64,000 nucleotides of DNA from Cupriavidus pauculus (GCF_002858765.1 NZ_PJRP01000002.1:1-64000); one strand, 5' to 3'; shown: positions 34,092 to 47,580, numbered from the stretch's first letter. The notes: generated by a model not told the origin, from the letters alone. Program-made: numbers and translations.

Positions 34092-36200
34092 TCAGCCCGT
34101 GTGCGCGCCAGGCAGCCGCAGGCGCCTCGCCTCGGCCTGTTCCGCCGCCAATGCCCGCAGGCCGGCAACGGTGGCATGCGCGCTGTCGATATGCGCGTCC
34201 GCGTAGGTGCATTGTTCGGCCAGGAAGTGCTCGAACGGGGCATCGGAAGGCGTCAGCGGCGCCATGCGCGCGGGCGCAATCGCCGCACTGACACCGGTGC
34301 GGCCGGGGCGAACGGCCACTTCGGCCAGACGGGCTTCGAGGTCCGTCAGCAACGACTGGACGGCGGCGCCGGGCGCGGCATGCACTTCGCCAGACTCCGC
34401 GCCCGCGCGGACCAGGCCGGCCAGTGAAGCCATGCGTCGCGCCGTGACATGCAACGCCGCATGCGCCGCACCCAGCCGTGGGTCGAGATCTCCGGCACAT
34501 TGCGCCAGGGTGTCTTCGGCGCGGGTCGAGGCCCGGCCGGCCGCCACGCGCAAGGCTTCCAGCCGCATTCGAGCCGGCGTCAGGCTGCGCGCGGTGCTGA
34601 TGGCGGCGCGCAGGTAGACGGCGTTGACGGACAGGGCATCTAGGCTATGCCGATAGGTGCGCGACAACTCCGCACGCGGGGCCAGCACGTAATAGCTGGC
34701 CAGCGCGATCAGGCAACCGATGGCCGTGTCCATGCCGCGCAGGGCGGCCACATGGCTGCTGCTCGACGCGGGCTCGCCCAGCCACGAAAAGAGAATCACC
34801 GCCGGCGTCAGGCAGAAGGCAAAGCCACCCGCACTGCCCGCCAGCCGCAGCGCGTAGGCCGCGGCCAGGAATATCGCGCTCAGGCCGAGCGCCATCGTCG
34901 GACTCGGATGGGCCAGGCCGACCGCACACGCCAGCAGGGCGCCAGCCAGGGAGCCGGCAAAGCGGTGGAACGAGATCTGCCGGGTGGTCTGCAGGCGCGG
35001 GCTCAGTACCATGATCACGGTCACGGCCACCCAGTAGCCGTGATCGACCTGCAGGAGCTGCGACGGCAGCAGGCTCAGGCCCCCGGCAAACGCCAGCCGC
35101 AGCGCGTGCCGCGTCACCCGGGCATCGCGTGCGGCAATGTCGGCAAGGGTATGGCCGATCCGGTCGACGATTCCCGCCAGTCCGGCATTCGGCCAGACAA
35201 ACGACTCGCGCCAGCGATCGAACGACGGATGCTGCGCCAGCGCCGCCAGGGCTGACTGGTAGGCCGGCGGAGCGTCGGCGTTGGCGCGCTGGCCGATCAG
35301 GCGGCGCACATCGCGATCGAGCATGGCGCTCAGGGCGGGCAGGTCGGGCGCATGGCGGGCCATTGCCTGCCGTACCTGCGCCTGCGTATCGGCCAGGCAG
35401 CGCGCGGCGTAGGTCAAAGGCAGGCGGTGCTGTTCGCCGGCGCGCTCACGCAGTTCGCCGGCCACGATCAGCAGGGCGAAGAACGCGTCCGCCACCGTCA
35501 CCGCGTAGGCGTAGTGCAGCAGCCCGACCGGATCGATCATGCCGCGCCGGCCGATGACCGCAGCGCGTGCCGCTTCGATCCGTAGCCGGATTTCCTTCTT
35601 ATATAGGGAGGTGTCCTGGAGCCCCGGTGTCGCTAGGTGCTCGGCAAAGCGCTGCAGCGCATCGTAGGCTGCGGTGATCTCCGATCTTGGGCGGGCGTCG
35701 CGCTGCGAGGGGATCAGGACAAGCGAAATCAGGCACGCAAACACGCCGCCGCGCAAATAGTCGACCCCCGCGGCCCAGGCGTGGACAAACACCGTCGCCT
35801 CGGCGACCGGCTGCAGGCAGGCCGCGATCAACACGACATAGAGCAGCTTGAAGCACAGCGCGGCGGCAGGGCCTCGTATTTCAGCCAGACCGGCGACCAA
35901 CCCTGCGCAAATGACGACGGCTAGCGCTGTCAGGGGCGAAGTCGCCAGGCTGGCGCCGATCACGCTGGCCGCCGCACCGCCGATGCCGACTGCGCCGAGC
36001 CCGCGCATGCGTGCCCCGGCTGTGCCCTGCCGATCCGCCAGGCAGGTCCAGATCGACGCGGTGGCCGACCACAGGTAACCGTTGTCGCCAGTCAGCCAGG
36101 CAATGCCGGCCAGCGCGAAAAACGAGAGCGCATAGACCACGCCGCGCTGCAGGAAGGCGGAATCGGGCCAGAACGAGAGTGAGCGCGGGGCGCGGCGCAT
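34092..36200 (-). CDS. FUSC family (YccS/AaeB-like) membrane protein
   Basis: A 702-residue protein with duplicated architecture. About six helices lie in residues ~15-170, followed by a cytoplasmic helical region, and a second helix cluster spans ~355-510 (ALRLAFAGGLSLLPSQLLQVDHGYWVAVTVIMVLSPRLQTTRQ, the FUSC signature). A soluble C-terminal domain follows. AaeB-type members export aromatic acids or related compounds, but this substrate is not known. A 19-bp palindrome lies 62 bp upstream of the ATG and may bind a regulator. Confidence 0.87.
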   Translation of the reverse strand: MRRAPRSLSFWPDSAFLQRGVVYALSFFALAGIAWLTGDNGYLWSATASIWTCLADRQGTAGARMRGLGAVGIGGAAASVIGASLATSPLTALAVVICAGLVAGLAEIRGPAAALCFKLLYVVLIAACLQPVAEATVFVHAWAAGVDYLRGGVFACLISLVLIPSQRDARPRSEITAAYDALQRFAEHLATPGLQDTSLYKKEIRLRIEAARAAVIGRRGMIDPVGLLHYAYAVTVADAFFALLIVAGELRERAGEQHRLPLTYAARCLADTQAQVRQAMARHAPDLPALSAMLDRDVRRLIGQRANADAPPAYQSALAALAQHPSFDRWRESFVWPNAGLAGIVDRIGHTLADIAARDARVTRHALRLAFAGGLSLLPSQLLQVDHGYWVAVTVIMVLSPRLQTTRQISFHRFAGSLAGALLACAVGLAHPSPTMALGLSAIFLAAAYALRLAGSAGGFAFCLTPAVILFSWLGEPASSSSHVAALRGMDTAIGCLIALASYYVLAPRAELSRTYRHSLDALSVNAVYLRAAISTARSLTPARMRLEALRVAAGRASTRAEDTLAQCAGDLDPRLGAAHAALHVTARRMASLAGLVRAGAESGEVHAAPGAAVQSLLTDLEARLAEVAVRPGRTGVSAAIAPARMAPLTPSDAPFEHFLAEQCTYADAHIDSAHATVAGLRALAAEQAEARRLRLPGAHTG

Positions 36201-36261
36201 GATCGGGGGCGGTTGAGCGTGGATGTCTCAGGGTGAGTACGGATTCCACTCTACGGGGACT

Positions 36262-36280
36262 ATTGTTGCGTTGCAACAAT
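36262..36280. promoter_or_regulatory. Operator-like palindrome upstream of the FUSC gene
   Basis: ATTGTTGC, three bases, GCAACAAT form perfect 8-bp arms. On the minus strand the right arm overlaps TTGCAA, with TAGAGT 17 bp further on, a possible promoter for the FUSC gene. This fits a repressor or MarR/LysR-type site. The regulator is unidentified. Confidence 0.5.
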
Positions 36281-36427
36281 TCAGGGAATTCGAGGCCCGT
36301 TGCCCGGTGGTAGTGCCGCATCGCACCAGCGGCGGGAAATGTGATGCAAGACGGTGCAACTGTCACATTTCCGAAGCTCTACGATTGAAAGAACTTCAGT
36401 CGGGGTGGGATTCCCCAGATTTTGGGT

Positions 36428-36486
36428 AAAAAAAACCCGCGCAGGTTGTGCGCGGGTTGGAATCCACCGAGGTGGTGGAGGAGACA
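36428..36486 (-). ncRNA. Candidate ~59-nt small RNA with exposed anti-Shine-Dalgarno run
   Basis: Read on the minus strand, the predicted RNA starts near 36486 and runs into CUCCUCC (36483-36477), a complement of the Shine-Dalgarno region. A 5-bp hairpin follows (CCACC/GGUGG, 36475-36464), then an intrinsic terminator (AACCCGCGCA/TGCGCGGGTT, 36458-36434) with six further T residues. A well-spaced promoter sits directly upstream. An anti-Shine-Dalgarno toxic sRNA family has been described in Betaproteobacteria, and the layout resembles it, but I cannot confirm membership. The hairpin also serves as terminator for the SpmAB gene, which ends 105 bp upstream. Confidence 0.6.
36434..36458 (-). terminator. 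Intrinsic terminator of the sRNA and SpmAB gene
   Basis: A 10-bp perfect stem (AACCCGCGCA with TGCGCGGGTT) around a 5-nt loop, followed on the minus strand by T residues at 36433-36428. Confidence 0.92.
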
Positions 36487-36492
36487 GACTTC

Positions 36493-36521
36493 ACTATACA
36501 CGACTTGCTGCGACGCACCAA
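36493..36521 (-). promoter_or_regulatory. Candidate promoter of the small RNA
   Basis: On the minus strand TTGGTG (36521-36516) and TATAGT (36498-36493) are exactly 17 bp apart. The -10 box matches consensus at five of six positions, the -35 at three. It lies downstream of the SpmAB stop codon, so it is not needed for that gene. Confidence 0.6.
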
Positions 36522-36590
36522 GTGGCTTCTAAAGAAATGCCTGCAAGACAGCACAATATCCGTTGTTGTCGTACAACAAGGCGGGGAATG

Positions 36591-37835
36591 TTAGCGAAAG
36601 AGATAGGCAATCCACACGGCTGCAGCCAGGCCCACGGCGTCAGCAAACAGCGCGCACCCCAGCGCGTGTCGGGTATTTCGCACATTGACGCTACCGAAAT
36701 AGACCGCCAGCACATAGAAGGTGGTTTCGGTCGATCCCTGGATGATGGCCGCCAGCCGCCCCTGGAAGGAATCCACGCCGTAGGTGGTCATCACATCCAC
36801 CATCAGGCCGCGCGCGCCGGCGCCAGACAGGATCTTCATCAACCCCACCGGCAGTGCCGGGACGAAATCCGTGTTGACGCCAAGCCACGTGAAACCGACG
36901 GTCAGCCCGTGCATGACGACGTCCATGCAGCCGCTGGCCCGGAAGAGTCCGACTGCCACCAGGATTGCGACCAGATAAGGAATGATCTGCACCGCCACGC
37001 CGAAGCCTTCCTTGGCACCGTCGATAAAGGCATCGTAGACATTGACGCGCCGAAGCGCGCCGCACACCAGAAACAGCGTAATTAGCGAAAGAATGAAGCC
37101 GCTACCCGCCAGCGCCGTCATCTGGCTGACCTGGTCGGGCGGAGCGTGACGCAGCCAGACGAACAGGCCTGCCACCGCAAGTCCCGCCACGCCAAAGGCG
37201 GCCAGCACCGCCGGCTTGAGCAGATTCAGCCGCTGTACCCAGGCCACGGCCAGCAGCCCGGCCAGGCACGACGCGCCCGTGGCCAGCAGCGTGGGCAGGA
37301 AGATGTCGGCGGCATTGAAATTGACCAATCCCTGCTTGACGGCCATCGCCTGGCGAATGGCGATGACCGACGTCGGGATCAATGTCAGCCCCGCCGTGTT
37401 CAGCACGATGAACATGATCTGGGCGTTGGTCGCCGTGTCTGGATGCCGGTTCAGCGACTGCAAGTCGCGCATCGCGTTCAGGCCCAGCGGCGTGGCCGCG
37501 TTGTCGAGCCCGAGCATATTGGCGGACACATTCATCATCATCGCCCCCTGCGCCGGATGCCCCTGCGGCACGCCTGGGAAGAAATGGCGCAGCAGCGGGT
37601 TCACCAGCCGGGCGAACAGGTCGATGACCCCGGCGCGTTCGCCGATCCGCATGATGCCGATCCACAGGCTCATCACGCCAACCAGCCCGAGAGAAATCTC
37701 AAATGCTGTGCGCGAGCTGTCGAAAAGGCTGGTCAGCAGGGCGGGGAACACCGCGGCGTCGCCGCCAATCAGCCGCACACAGGCGGCTAGGAAGGAAAGT
37801 AGGAAGAATCCGAGCCAGACGAGGTTCAGTGCCAT
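36591..37835 (-). CDS. Fused SpmA/SpmB-type nucleoside-recognition membrane protein
   Basis: A 414-residue polytopic protein. The first half (GLVGVMSLWIGIMRIGERAGVIDLFARLVNPLLRHFFP...NVSANMLGLDNAATPLGLNAM) matches SpmA and the second half (DAFIDGAKEGFGVAVQIIPYLVAILVAVGLFR...GSTETTFYVLAVYFGSV) matches SpmB; both contain nucleoside-recognition (Gate) domains. In sporulating Firmicutes the two are separate spore-maturation proteins. This organism does not sporulate, so the role here is unknown. The small RNA promoter and terminator lie just downstream. Confidence 0.88.
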   Translation of the reverse strand: MALNLVWLGFFLLSFLAACVRLIGGDAAVFPALLTSLFDSSRTAFEISLGLVGVMSLWIGIMRIGERAGVIDLFARLVNPLLRHFFPGVPQGHPAQGAMMMNVSANMLGLDNAATPLGLNAMRDLQSLNRHPDTATNAQIMFIVLNTAGLTLIPTSVIAIRQAMAVKQGLVNFNAADIFLPTLLATGASCLAGLLAVAWVQRLNLLKPAVLAAFGVAGLAVAGLFVWLRHAPPDQVSQMTALAGSGFILSLITLFLVCGALRRVNVYDAFIDGAKEGFGVAVQIIPYLVAILVAVGLFRASGCMDVVMHGLTVGFTWLGVNTDFVPALPVGLMKILSGAGARGLMVDVMTTYGVDSFQGRLAAIIQGSTETTFYVLAVYFGSVNVRNTRHALGCALFADAVGLAAAVWIAYLFR

Positions 37836-37908
37836 CGACGTAAATAAGGCCAGTGGAGGGCTTCGCCACGTGGGTCGCGGCGAAGCCTCGCATCATAGCC
37901 TGCCGGTC

Positions 37909-38304
37909 TCACGCGATGTCGGCCCCGCGTTCCGCCAGTAACGCCCGCAGGATCGAACGATGGCAGTGCGACGCATCCTCGCAATAGCAACCCAGCGAAA
38001 AGTTCGTCTGATGAGAGAAGGCAGCCAGCAGATCCAGGGTGCGGCTGGCGTCGGGCTGGGCCATCTCGGCCCGAAAGTGCTTCTCGAAGGCGCGCCAGGC
38101 CTTGGGGTCGTTGGCGGCCTGCGCGTCCTGGGCTTGCGCCACCAGTTCGGCGGATGGCGAAAGCACGGGATACCAGACGTCATAGAAATCGCGGCTGGCA
38201 AACTCGGCCTTCGGCACCCCGCGCGGCGGGCGGCGAACGGTGCCCATGCGCAGCCCCTCGTTCCTGGCGCGCGGTTCGCCGAGCCTGACGATGCGGATGG
38301 TCAT
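37909..38304 (-). CDS. DUF488 family protein
   Basis: A 131-residue protein with IRIVRLGEPRARNEGLRMGTVRRPPRG at the N-terminus and a C-terminal FSLGCYCEDASHCHRSILRALL, the Cys/His-rich motif of DUF488. The function of the family is unknown. I chose ATG 38304, preceded by GGAG; the open frame upstream overlaps the acyl-CoA synthetase end. It sits 16 bp after that gene on the same strand and is probably co-transcribed with it. Confidence 0.85.
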   Translation of the reverse strand: MTIRIVRLGEPRARNEGLRMGTVRRPPRGVPKAEFASRDFYDVWYPVLSPSAELVAQAQDAQAANDPKAWRAFEKHFRAEMAQPDASRTLDLLAAFSHQTNFSLGCYCEDASHCHRSILRALLAERGADIA

Positions 38305-38320
38305 CGGAGTATCTCCAGGA

Positions 38321-40013
38321 TTACGCCGTAGTGGCCTGCTTGAGCCCAAGGTCGTGAACCATGGTGTCGCGCATGACGAACTTCTGCACCTTTCCCGTCA
38401 CAGTCATCGGCATTTCTTCAACAAAGCGGATATAGCGCGGAATCTTGTAGTGCGCGATCTGGTCGCGGCAGAAGGCGCGGATATCGTCCTCGGTGGCGGT
38501 CTGTCCGGGTTTGAGCACGATCCAGGCGCAGACTTCCTCGCCGTACTTGGCATCGGGAACCCCGAACACCTGCACCGCCTGGACCTTCGGGTGGCGGAAC
38601 AGAAATTCCTCGATCTCGCGCGGATAGATGTTTTCGCCGCCACGGATCAGCATGTCCTTGACGCGTCCGACGATGTTGCAATAGCCGTCCGCATCGATGG
38701 TGGCCAGATCGCCCGTATGCATCCAGCCATCGCGGATGGCCTCGCGCGTACGCTCGTCGTCGTCCCAGTAGCCCTGCATCACGGAGTAGCCGCGGGTGCA
38801 GAGTTCGCCGGTCTCGCCGCGCGGCACGATCTCGCCCGTGGCATCGACCACCTTGCATGCCAGGTGCGGCTGGACGCGGCCGACCGTGGCCACGCGCTTG
38901 TCGAGCGGATCGTCGGTGGCGCTCTGGAACGACACCGGGCTGGTCTCCGTCATGCCGTAGGCAATCGTGACCTCGCCCATGTGCATGTCAGTGATGACTC
39001 GCTTCATCACTTCGATCGGGCACGGGGCGCCGGCCATGATGCCTGTGCGAAGGGTGGAGAAAATCGAACTGGCGGAAGTCCGGATGATCGAGCTGGGCGA
39101 TGAACATGGTCGGCACGCCGTGCAGCGCCGTGCATCGCTCCTCGGAAACGGCCCGCATGGTTGCCAGCGGATCGAACGCCTCGCCCGGAAAGACCATGCA
39201 GGCGCCGACGGACACGCAGGCCAGGACGGACAGGACCATGCCGAAGCAGTGATATAGCGGTACGGGGATGCACAGGCGGTCGTCGGCACCCAGTCGCATG
39301 GCCATGGCGACGAAGCGCCCATTGTTGACCACGTTGTGATGGGTCAACGTCGCGCCCTTCGGGTTGCCCGTGGTGCCGCTGGTGAACTGAATGTTGATGG
39401 CGTCGTGGGCATCCAGCTGGCGGGTGATCGTATCGAGCGCCCCGGGCTCGGGCGGCTGAAGTAGGCTTGCATAGTTCAGCATGCCCGGGGTCGTGTCGTC
39501 GCCCATGCGGACCACGGACTGGAGCCGGGGCAGGCGCGCGGCCTGCAAGTGACCGGGTGTCGCCTCGGACAATTCGGGCGCGAGCGCCTGCAGCATCCCT
39601 ATATAGTCACTGGACTTGAAGCGCGTGGCGGTAATCAGCATCCGCACGCCAGCCTTGTTCAGCGCGTATTCCAGTTCTGCCTGGCGATATGCGGGGTTGA
39701 TGTTGACCAGGATCGCGCCGATCCGGGCGGTCGCGAACTGGGTGACCAGCCACTCGGCCCGATTGGGTGACCAGATGCCGACCCGGTCACTGCGGGCAAT
39801 CCCCCGGGCCAGCAGGCCGGTGGCGAGCCGGTCGACCTGATCGGAAAACGCCTGCCAGGTCCATCGGACTGACTGCTCCCGGAAGATCACTGCGTCACGG
39901 TGCGGGTTTGCTGCAACGGCGCGCGCCAGCAGCGCGGGGATCGTATCGTCAGACAGCGGGATATCAGTCGCACCAACCACGTGTGAACGGTCGATGGGCA
40001 CGGATTGCTTCAT
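38321..40013 (-). pseudogene. AMP-dependent acyl-CoA synthetase, interrupted by a +1 frameshift
   Basis: Two overlapping frames together encode a full ~563-residue adenylate-forming enzyme. The first part (from ATG 40013, AGGAG 6 nt upstream) contains the P-loop-like [20 protein letters not shown] and ends in FRQFDF before going out of frame. The second resumes at [18 protein letters not shown] and carries [45 protein letters not shown] and the catalytic Lys in TVTGKVQKF. Homology requires loss of one T from the TTTT run at 39063-39060. All catalytic motifs are intact on either side. It may be a recent mutation, slippage or an assembly error. Confidence 0.88.
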
Positions 40014-40140
40014 GGGTGTCTCCTTCAACAGCGTCTTCTAATAGGTTGGCTGCCAGCTTAGGACAGTTCCGAAACCAAGGCTGTCGCCCCCGTGACAGTT
40101 GGGCCGAATTGGGCGCTTTGAACCTTTTTCAGAAAGGGGC

Positions 40141-40169
40141 TTGCGCACCTGCCGAATCCCATCTAATAT
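40141..40169 (+). promoter_or_regulatory. rrn promoter P1
   Basis: TTGCGC (40141-40146) and TAATAT (40164-40169) are 17 bp apart. An A/T-rich stretch with CTTTTTC upstream could act as an UP element, and a GC-rich discriminator (CGCCCCC) follows the -10, as is usual for stringently controlled rrn promoters. Confidence 0.65.
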
Positions 40170-40292
40170 TCGCCCCCTCGCAACACGAACCGCGCTGCAA
40201 ACGCAGCAGCGACAAGGGTTGCGGGGTCAGCAGGGGGTTGGGGTTGCGAGGTTTGCAGCGCTGACCGGCAGAAAAAAGTTCTGCAAAAACTG

Positions 40293-40321
40293 TTGACGAA
40301 ACGTTGAATGCTCTGCATAAT
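40293..40321 (+). promoter_or_regulatory. rrn promoter P2
   Basis: TTGACG (40293-40298) and CATAAT (40316-40321) are separated by exactly 17 bp, with an A-rich upstream region (GAAAAAAG...GCAAAAAC). This is the strongest promoter of the rRNA operon, ~265 bp before mature 16S. Confidence 0.88.
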
Positions 40322-40382
40322 CTCGTTTCTCCGCTGCAACGAAAACGACGCAGCGACAGCGAACGGCAAAGCCGGCCGCTGG

Positions 40383-40394
40383 AGTTCTTTAACA
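40383..40394 (+). promoter_or_regulatory. boxA antitermination site, rrn leader
   Basis: AGTTCTTTAACA matches the boxA core (TGCTCTTTAACA) that loads the Nus antitermination factors on rRNA transcripts. A second copy is in the 16S-23S spacer. Confidence 0.8.
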
Positions 40395-40424
40395 AACAAA
40401 CAACCGATAAGTGTGGGCGCTTGA
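40391..40424 (+). other. 5' arm of the 16S processing stem
   Basis: This leader segment, with ACCGATAAGTGTG in its centre, is complementary to 42140-42170 downstream of 16S (CACACTTATCGGT). Together they form the long stem cut by RNase III to release pre-16S. Confidence 0.8.
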
Positions 40425-40586
40425 TGGCGAACGCCGCGGAGACTTCGGTCTTCGTGATGCTTCAAAAGTTATCAGTGCTCGCACAGTAAAACATGTTGGT
40501 TTGCGTCGCGAGACGTGAACCAGTCAGTTTTCTGAGAGTGAGCGACCGCTCGAAAGAGCGAGGTGCTTCGGCACCACACAGAGATT

Positions 40587-42118
<1,532 letters not shown>

Positions 42119-42139
42119 CCAGAGGCTTGTGTTCACAAG

Positions 42140-42170
42140 TCAAGCGTTCACACTTATCGGTTTGTTTGCT
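42140..42170 (+). other. 3' arm of the 16S processing stem
   Basis: Complementary to 40391-40424; see the 5' arm. It lies 21 nt after mature 16S. Confidence 0.8.
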
Positions 42171-42181
42171 GTTACAGCCAA

Positions 42182-42258
42182 GGGTCTGTAGCTCAGGTGG
42201 TTAGAGCACCGTCTTGATAAGGCGGGGGTCGTAGGTTCAAGTCCTACCAGACCCACCA
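42182..42258 (+). tRNA. ileT: tRNA-Ile (GAT)
   Basis: 77 nt with an encoded CCA end. The GGGTCTG acceptor 5' side pairs with the CAGACCC 3' side, and the anticodon GAT is at 42216-42218. It lies in the 16S-23S spacer, its usual place. Confidence 0.97.
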
Positions 42259-42269
42259 AGTTATCGCGC

Positions 42270-42345
42270 GGGGGATTAGCTCAGCTGGGAGAGCACCTGC
42301 TTTGCAAGCAGGGGGTCGTCGGTTCGATCCCGTCATCCTCCACCA
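42270..42345 (+). tRNA. alaT: tRNA-Ala (TGC)
   Basis: 76 nt with an encoded CCA end. GGGGGAT pairs with ATCCTCC, including one G-U pair. The anticodon TGC is at 42303-42305. It follows tRNA-Ile by 11 nt. Confidence 0.97.
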
Positions 42346-42424
42346 CTACCTTGGGGTTAGTTGTCAAAGAGAAGCACTTGTTGAGTGTTTGTCTTTGGCT
42401 ATTGCCAACGAGCATTAGCTCGGC

Positions 42425-42436
42425 TGTTCTTTAACA
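42425..42436 (+). promoter_or_regulatory. boxA antitermination site, 16S-23S spacer
   Basis: TGTTCTTTAACA, the second boxA copy of the operon, stands before 23S as in other rrn operons. Confidence 0.8.
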
Positions 42437-42628
42437 ATATGGGATGTAGTAAAGGTGTCACGGAACGTTGATGAGACGTTCATGTAGTTTAACGTGATAC
42501 CGGGTTGTGATTGTATCAACCAAAATGTATTTAAGTGATCGAAAGATGACTTGGAATACGGCACAAACGCGAGAACTCAGACCTGTAGCCAGCGTGGATA
42601 ACGGAAGCGTTAGACACACTCGTTATAG

Positions 42629-45510
<2,882 letters not shown>

Positions 45511-45630
45511 TAACCAGTGTGTTTGACCTGGTTGGACGAGAGTCCGCGTGTGCCACCTGGCATACAACACAACCTCTTTACTACACCCCAAATTCGCTGC
45601 GCTGACGCCAGTCAGTGCGGCAACCAGTCA

Positions 45631-45746
45631 TGCCTGGTGACCATAGCGAGTTGGAACCACCCCTTCCCATCCCGAACAGGACCGTGAAACGACTTTGCGC
45701 CGATGATAGTGCGGATACCCGTGTGAAAGTAGGTCATCGCCAGGCT
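45631..45746 (+). rRNA. rrf: 5S ribosomal RNA
   Basis: About 116 nt. It begins TGCCTGGTGACCATAGCGAG and ends CATCGCCAGGCT, the two ends pairing. The conserved loop CCATCCCGAACAGG is present. It is separated from 23S by a 120-nt spacer. Confidence 0.95.
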
Positions 45747-45757
45747 CTTATACCCAG

Positions 45758-45789
45758 AACCCCCAAGCCCTAAAAGCTTGGGGGTTTTG
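45758..45789 (+). terminator. Terminator of the rrn operon
   Basis: AACCCCCAAGC pairs with GCTTGGGGGTT (11 bp) around CCTAAAA and is followed by TT and a T-rich tail. It ends the rRNA transcript 12 bp after 5S and separates it from the tRNA-tuf operon. Confidence 0.92.
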
Positions 45790-45980
45790 CTTTGTGCAAA
45801 ACGAAATGCTGAAGTCATAAATCGGTCTCTACGAGGCGCTGGAAGCCGCTTCCCGCGTACCCTATAGGGTGAGAGCGTCGATTTCAGATCGATGATTCTG
45901 GTCCGCAAACGCAGCCGCTTGGCGACGTATTGCAGGCTTCTGGAGCGATCCGCAAAGTTGCTAGCCTTAATGGAAAGCAC

Positions 45981-46009
45981 TTGACAGCCCCGGTAAGTTG
46001 CACCATAAT
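45981..46009 (+). promoter_or_regulatory. Promoter of the tRNA-Tyr/Gly/Thr-tuf operon
   Basis: A consensus TTGACA (45981-45986) and CATAAT (46004-46009) are 17 bp apart. Transcription would start near 46016, just before tRNA-Tyr. Confidence 0.92.
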
Positions 46010-46023
46010 CACAAGTTCTCTGC

Positions 46024-46109
46024 GGAGAGGTGCCCGAGTGGCTAAAGGGGGCAGACTGTAAATCTGTTGGCTTACGCCTACGCTGGTTCGAATCCAGCCC
46101 TCTCCACCA
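46024..46109 (+). tRNA. tyrT: tRNA-Tyr (GTA)
   Basis: 86 nt, a class II tRNA with a long variable arm (TTGGCTTACGCCTACG region) and encoded CCA. The anticodon GTA is at 46058-46060. GGAGAGG pairs with CCTCTCC. Confidence 0.97.
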
Positions 46110-46159
46110 GAATGCAAGACAACAACCTGGCGAAAGCCGGTGAAGCAGGAAGTAACCGG

Positions 46160-46233
46160 GCGGGTGTAGCTCAATGGTAGAGCAGAAGCCTTCCAAGCTT
46201 ACGACGAGGGTTCGATTCCCTTCACCCGCTCCA
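46160..46233 (+). tRNA. glyT: tRNA-Gly (TCC)
   Basis: 74 nt with encoded CCA. GCGGGTG pairs with CACCCGC; the anticodon TCC is at 46192-46194. Confidence 0.97.
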
Positions 46234-46270
46234 GTCTCCAGGTTGTCGTCGCAAGAGTAAGTCAAGATTC

Positions 46271-46345
<75 letters not shown>

Positions 46346-46389
46346 CCAATACCCGCACTGGCAATTGCTACCGAGACAGGAGTCACGAA

Positions 46390-47580
46390 ATGGCAAAGGA
46401 AAAGTTCGAGCGGACCAAGCCGCACGTGAACGTAGGTACGATTGGTCACGTTGACCACGGCAAGACGACGCTGACGGCAGCGATTGCCACGGTGCTGGCT
46501 GCGAAGTTCGGCGGCGCCGCCAAGAAGTACGACGAAATCGACGCAGCGCCGGAAGAAAAGGCACGCGGCATCACGATCAACACCGCACACGTGGAATACG
46601 AGACGGCCAACCGCCACTACGCCCACGTTGACTGCCCGGGCCACGCTGACTATGTGAAGAACATGATCACGGGCGCTGCGCAGATGGACGGCGCGATCCT
46701 GGTTTGCTCGGCCGCTGACGGCCCGATGCCGCAAACGCGCGAGCACATCCTGCTGGCCCGTCAGGTTGGCGTGCCGTACATCATCGTGTTCCTGAACAAG
46801 TGCGACATGGTGGACGACGCCGAGCTGCTGGAACTGGTGGAAATGGAAGTGCGCGAACTTCTGTCGAAGTACGACTTCCCGGGCGACGACACCCCGATCA
46901 TCAAGGGTTCGGCCAAGCTGGCGCTGGAAGGCGACAAGGGCGAGCTGGGCGAAGTGGCGATCATGAACCTGGCCGACGCGCTGGATTCGTACATCCCGAC
47001 GCCGGAGCGCGCTGTTGACGGTACGTTCCTGATGCCGGTGGAAGACGTGTTCTCGATCTCGGGTCGCGGTACCGTGGTGACGGGCCGTATCGAGCGTGGC
47101 GTGGTCAAGGTCGGTGAAGAAATCGAAATCGTGGGTATCCGCCCGACGGTGAAGACGACTTGCACGGGCGTGGAAATGTTCCGCAAGCTGCTGGACCAAG
47201 GTCAAGCTGGCGACAACGTGGGTCTGCTGCTGCGCGGCACGAAGCGCGAAGACGTGGAGCGTGGTCAAGTTCTGTGCAAGCCGGGCTCGATCAAGCCGCA
47301 CACGCACTTCACGGGTGAGGTCTACATCCTGTCGAAGGACGAAGGCGGCCGTCACACGCCGTTCTTCAACAACTACCGCCCGCAGTTCTACTTCCGTACG
47401 ACCGACGTGACTGGCTCGATCGAGCTGCCGCAGGACAAGGAAATGGTCATGCCGGGTGACAACGTGTCGATCACCGTCAAGCTGATCGCCCCGATCGCCA
47501 TGGAAGAAGGCCTGCGCTTCGCAATCCGCGAAGGTGGCCGTACCGTCGGCGCCGGCGTTGTGGCAAAGATCCTCGACTAA
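46390..47580 (+). CDS. tuf: Elongation factor Tu
   Basis: A 396-residue GTPase that delivers aminoacyl-tRNA to the ribosome. The G1 motif GHVDHGKT, the switch region [15 protein letters not shown]3 DCPGHADY and G4 NKCD are intact. I chose ATG 46390 for the canonical N-terminus [20 protein letters not shown]; the frame upstream overlaps tRNA-Thr. The position after three tRNAs marks it as the tufB copy; a tufA copy in the str operon would be outside the window. Confidence 0.99.
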   Translation: MAKEKFERTKPHVNVGTIGHVDHGKTTLTAAIATVLAAKFGGAAKKYDEIDAAPEEKARGITINTAHVEYETANRHYAHVDCPGHADYVKNMITGAAQMDGAILVCSAADGPMPQTREHILLARQVGVPYIIVFLNKCDMVDDAELLELVEMEVRELLSKYDFPGDDTPIIKGSAKLALEGDKGELGEVAIMNLADALDSYIPTPERAVDGTFLMPVEDVFSISGRGTVVTGRIERGVVKVGEEIEIVGIRPTVKTTCTGVEMFRKLLDQGQAGDNVGLLLRGTKREDVERGQVLCKPGSIKPHTHFTGEVYILSKDEGGRHTPFFNNYRPQFYFRTTDVTGSIELPQDKEMVMPGDNVSITVKLIAPIAMEEGLRFAIREGGRTVGAGVVAKILD

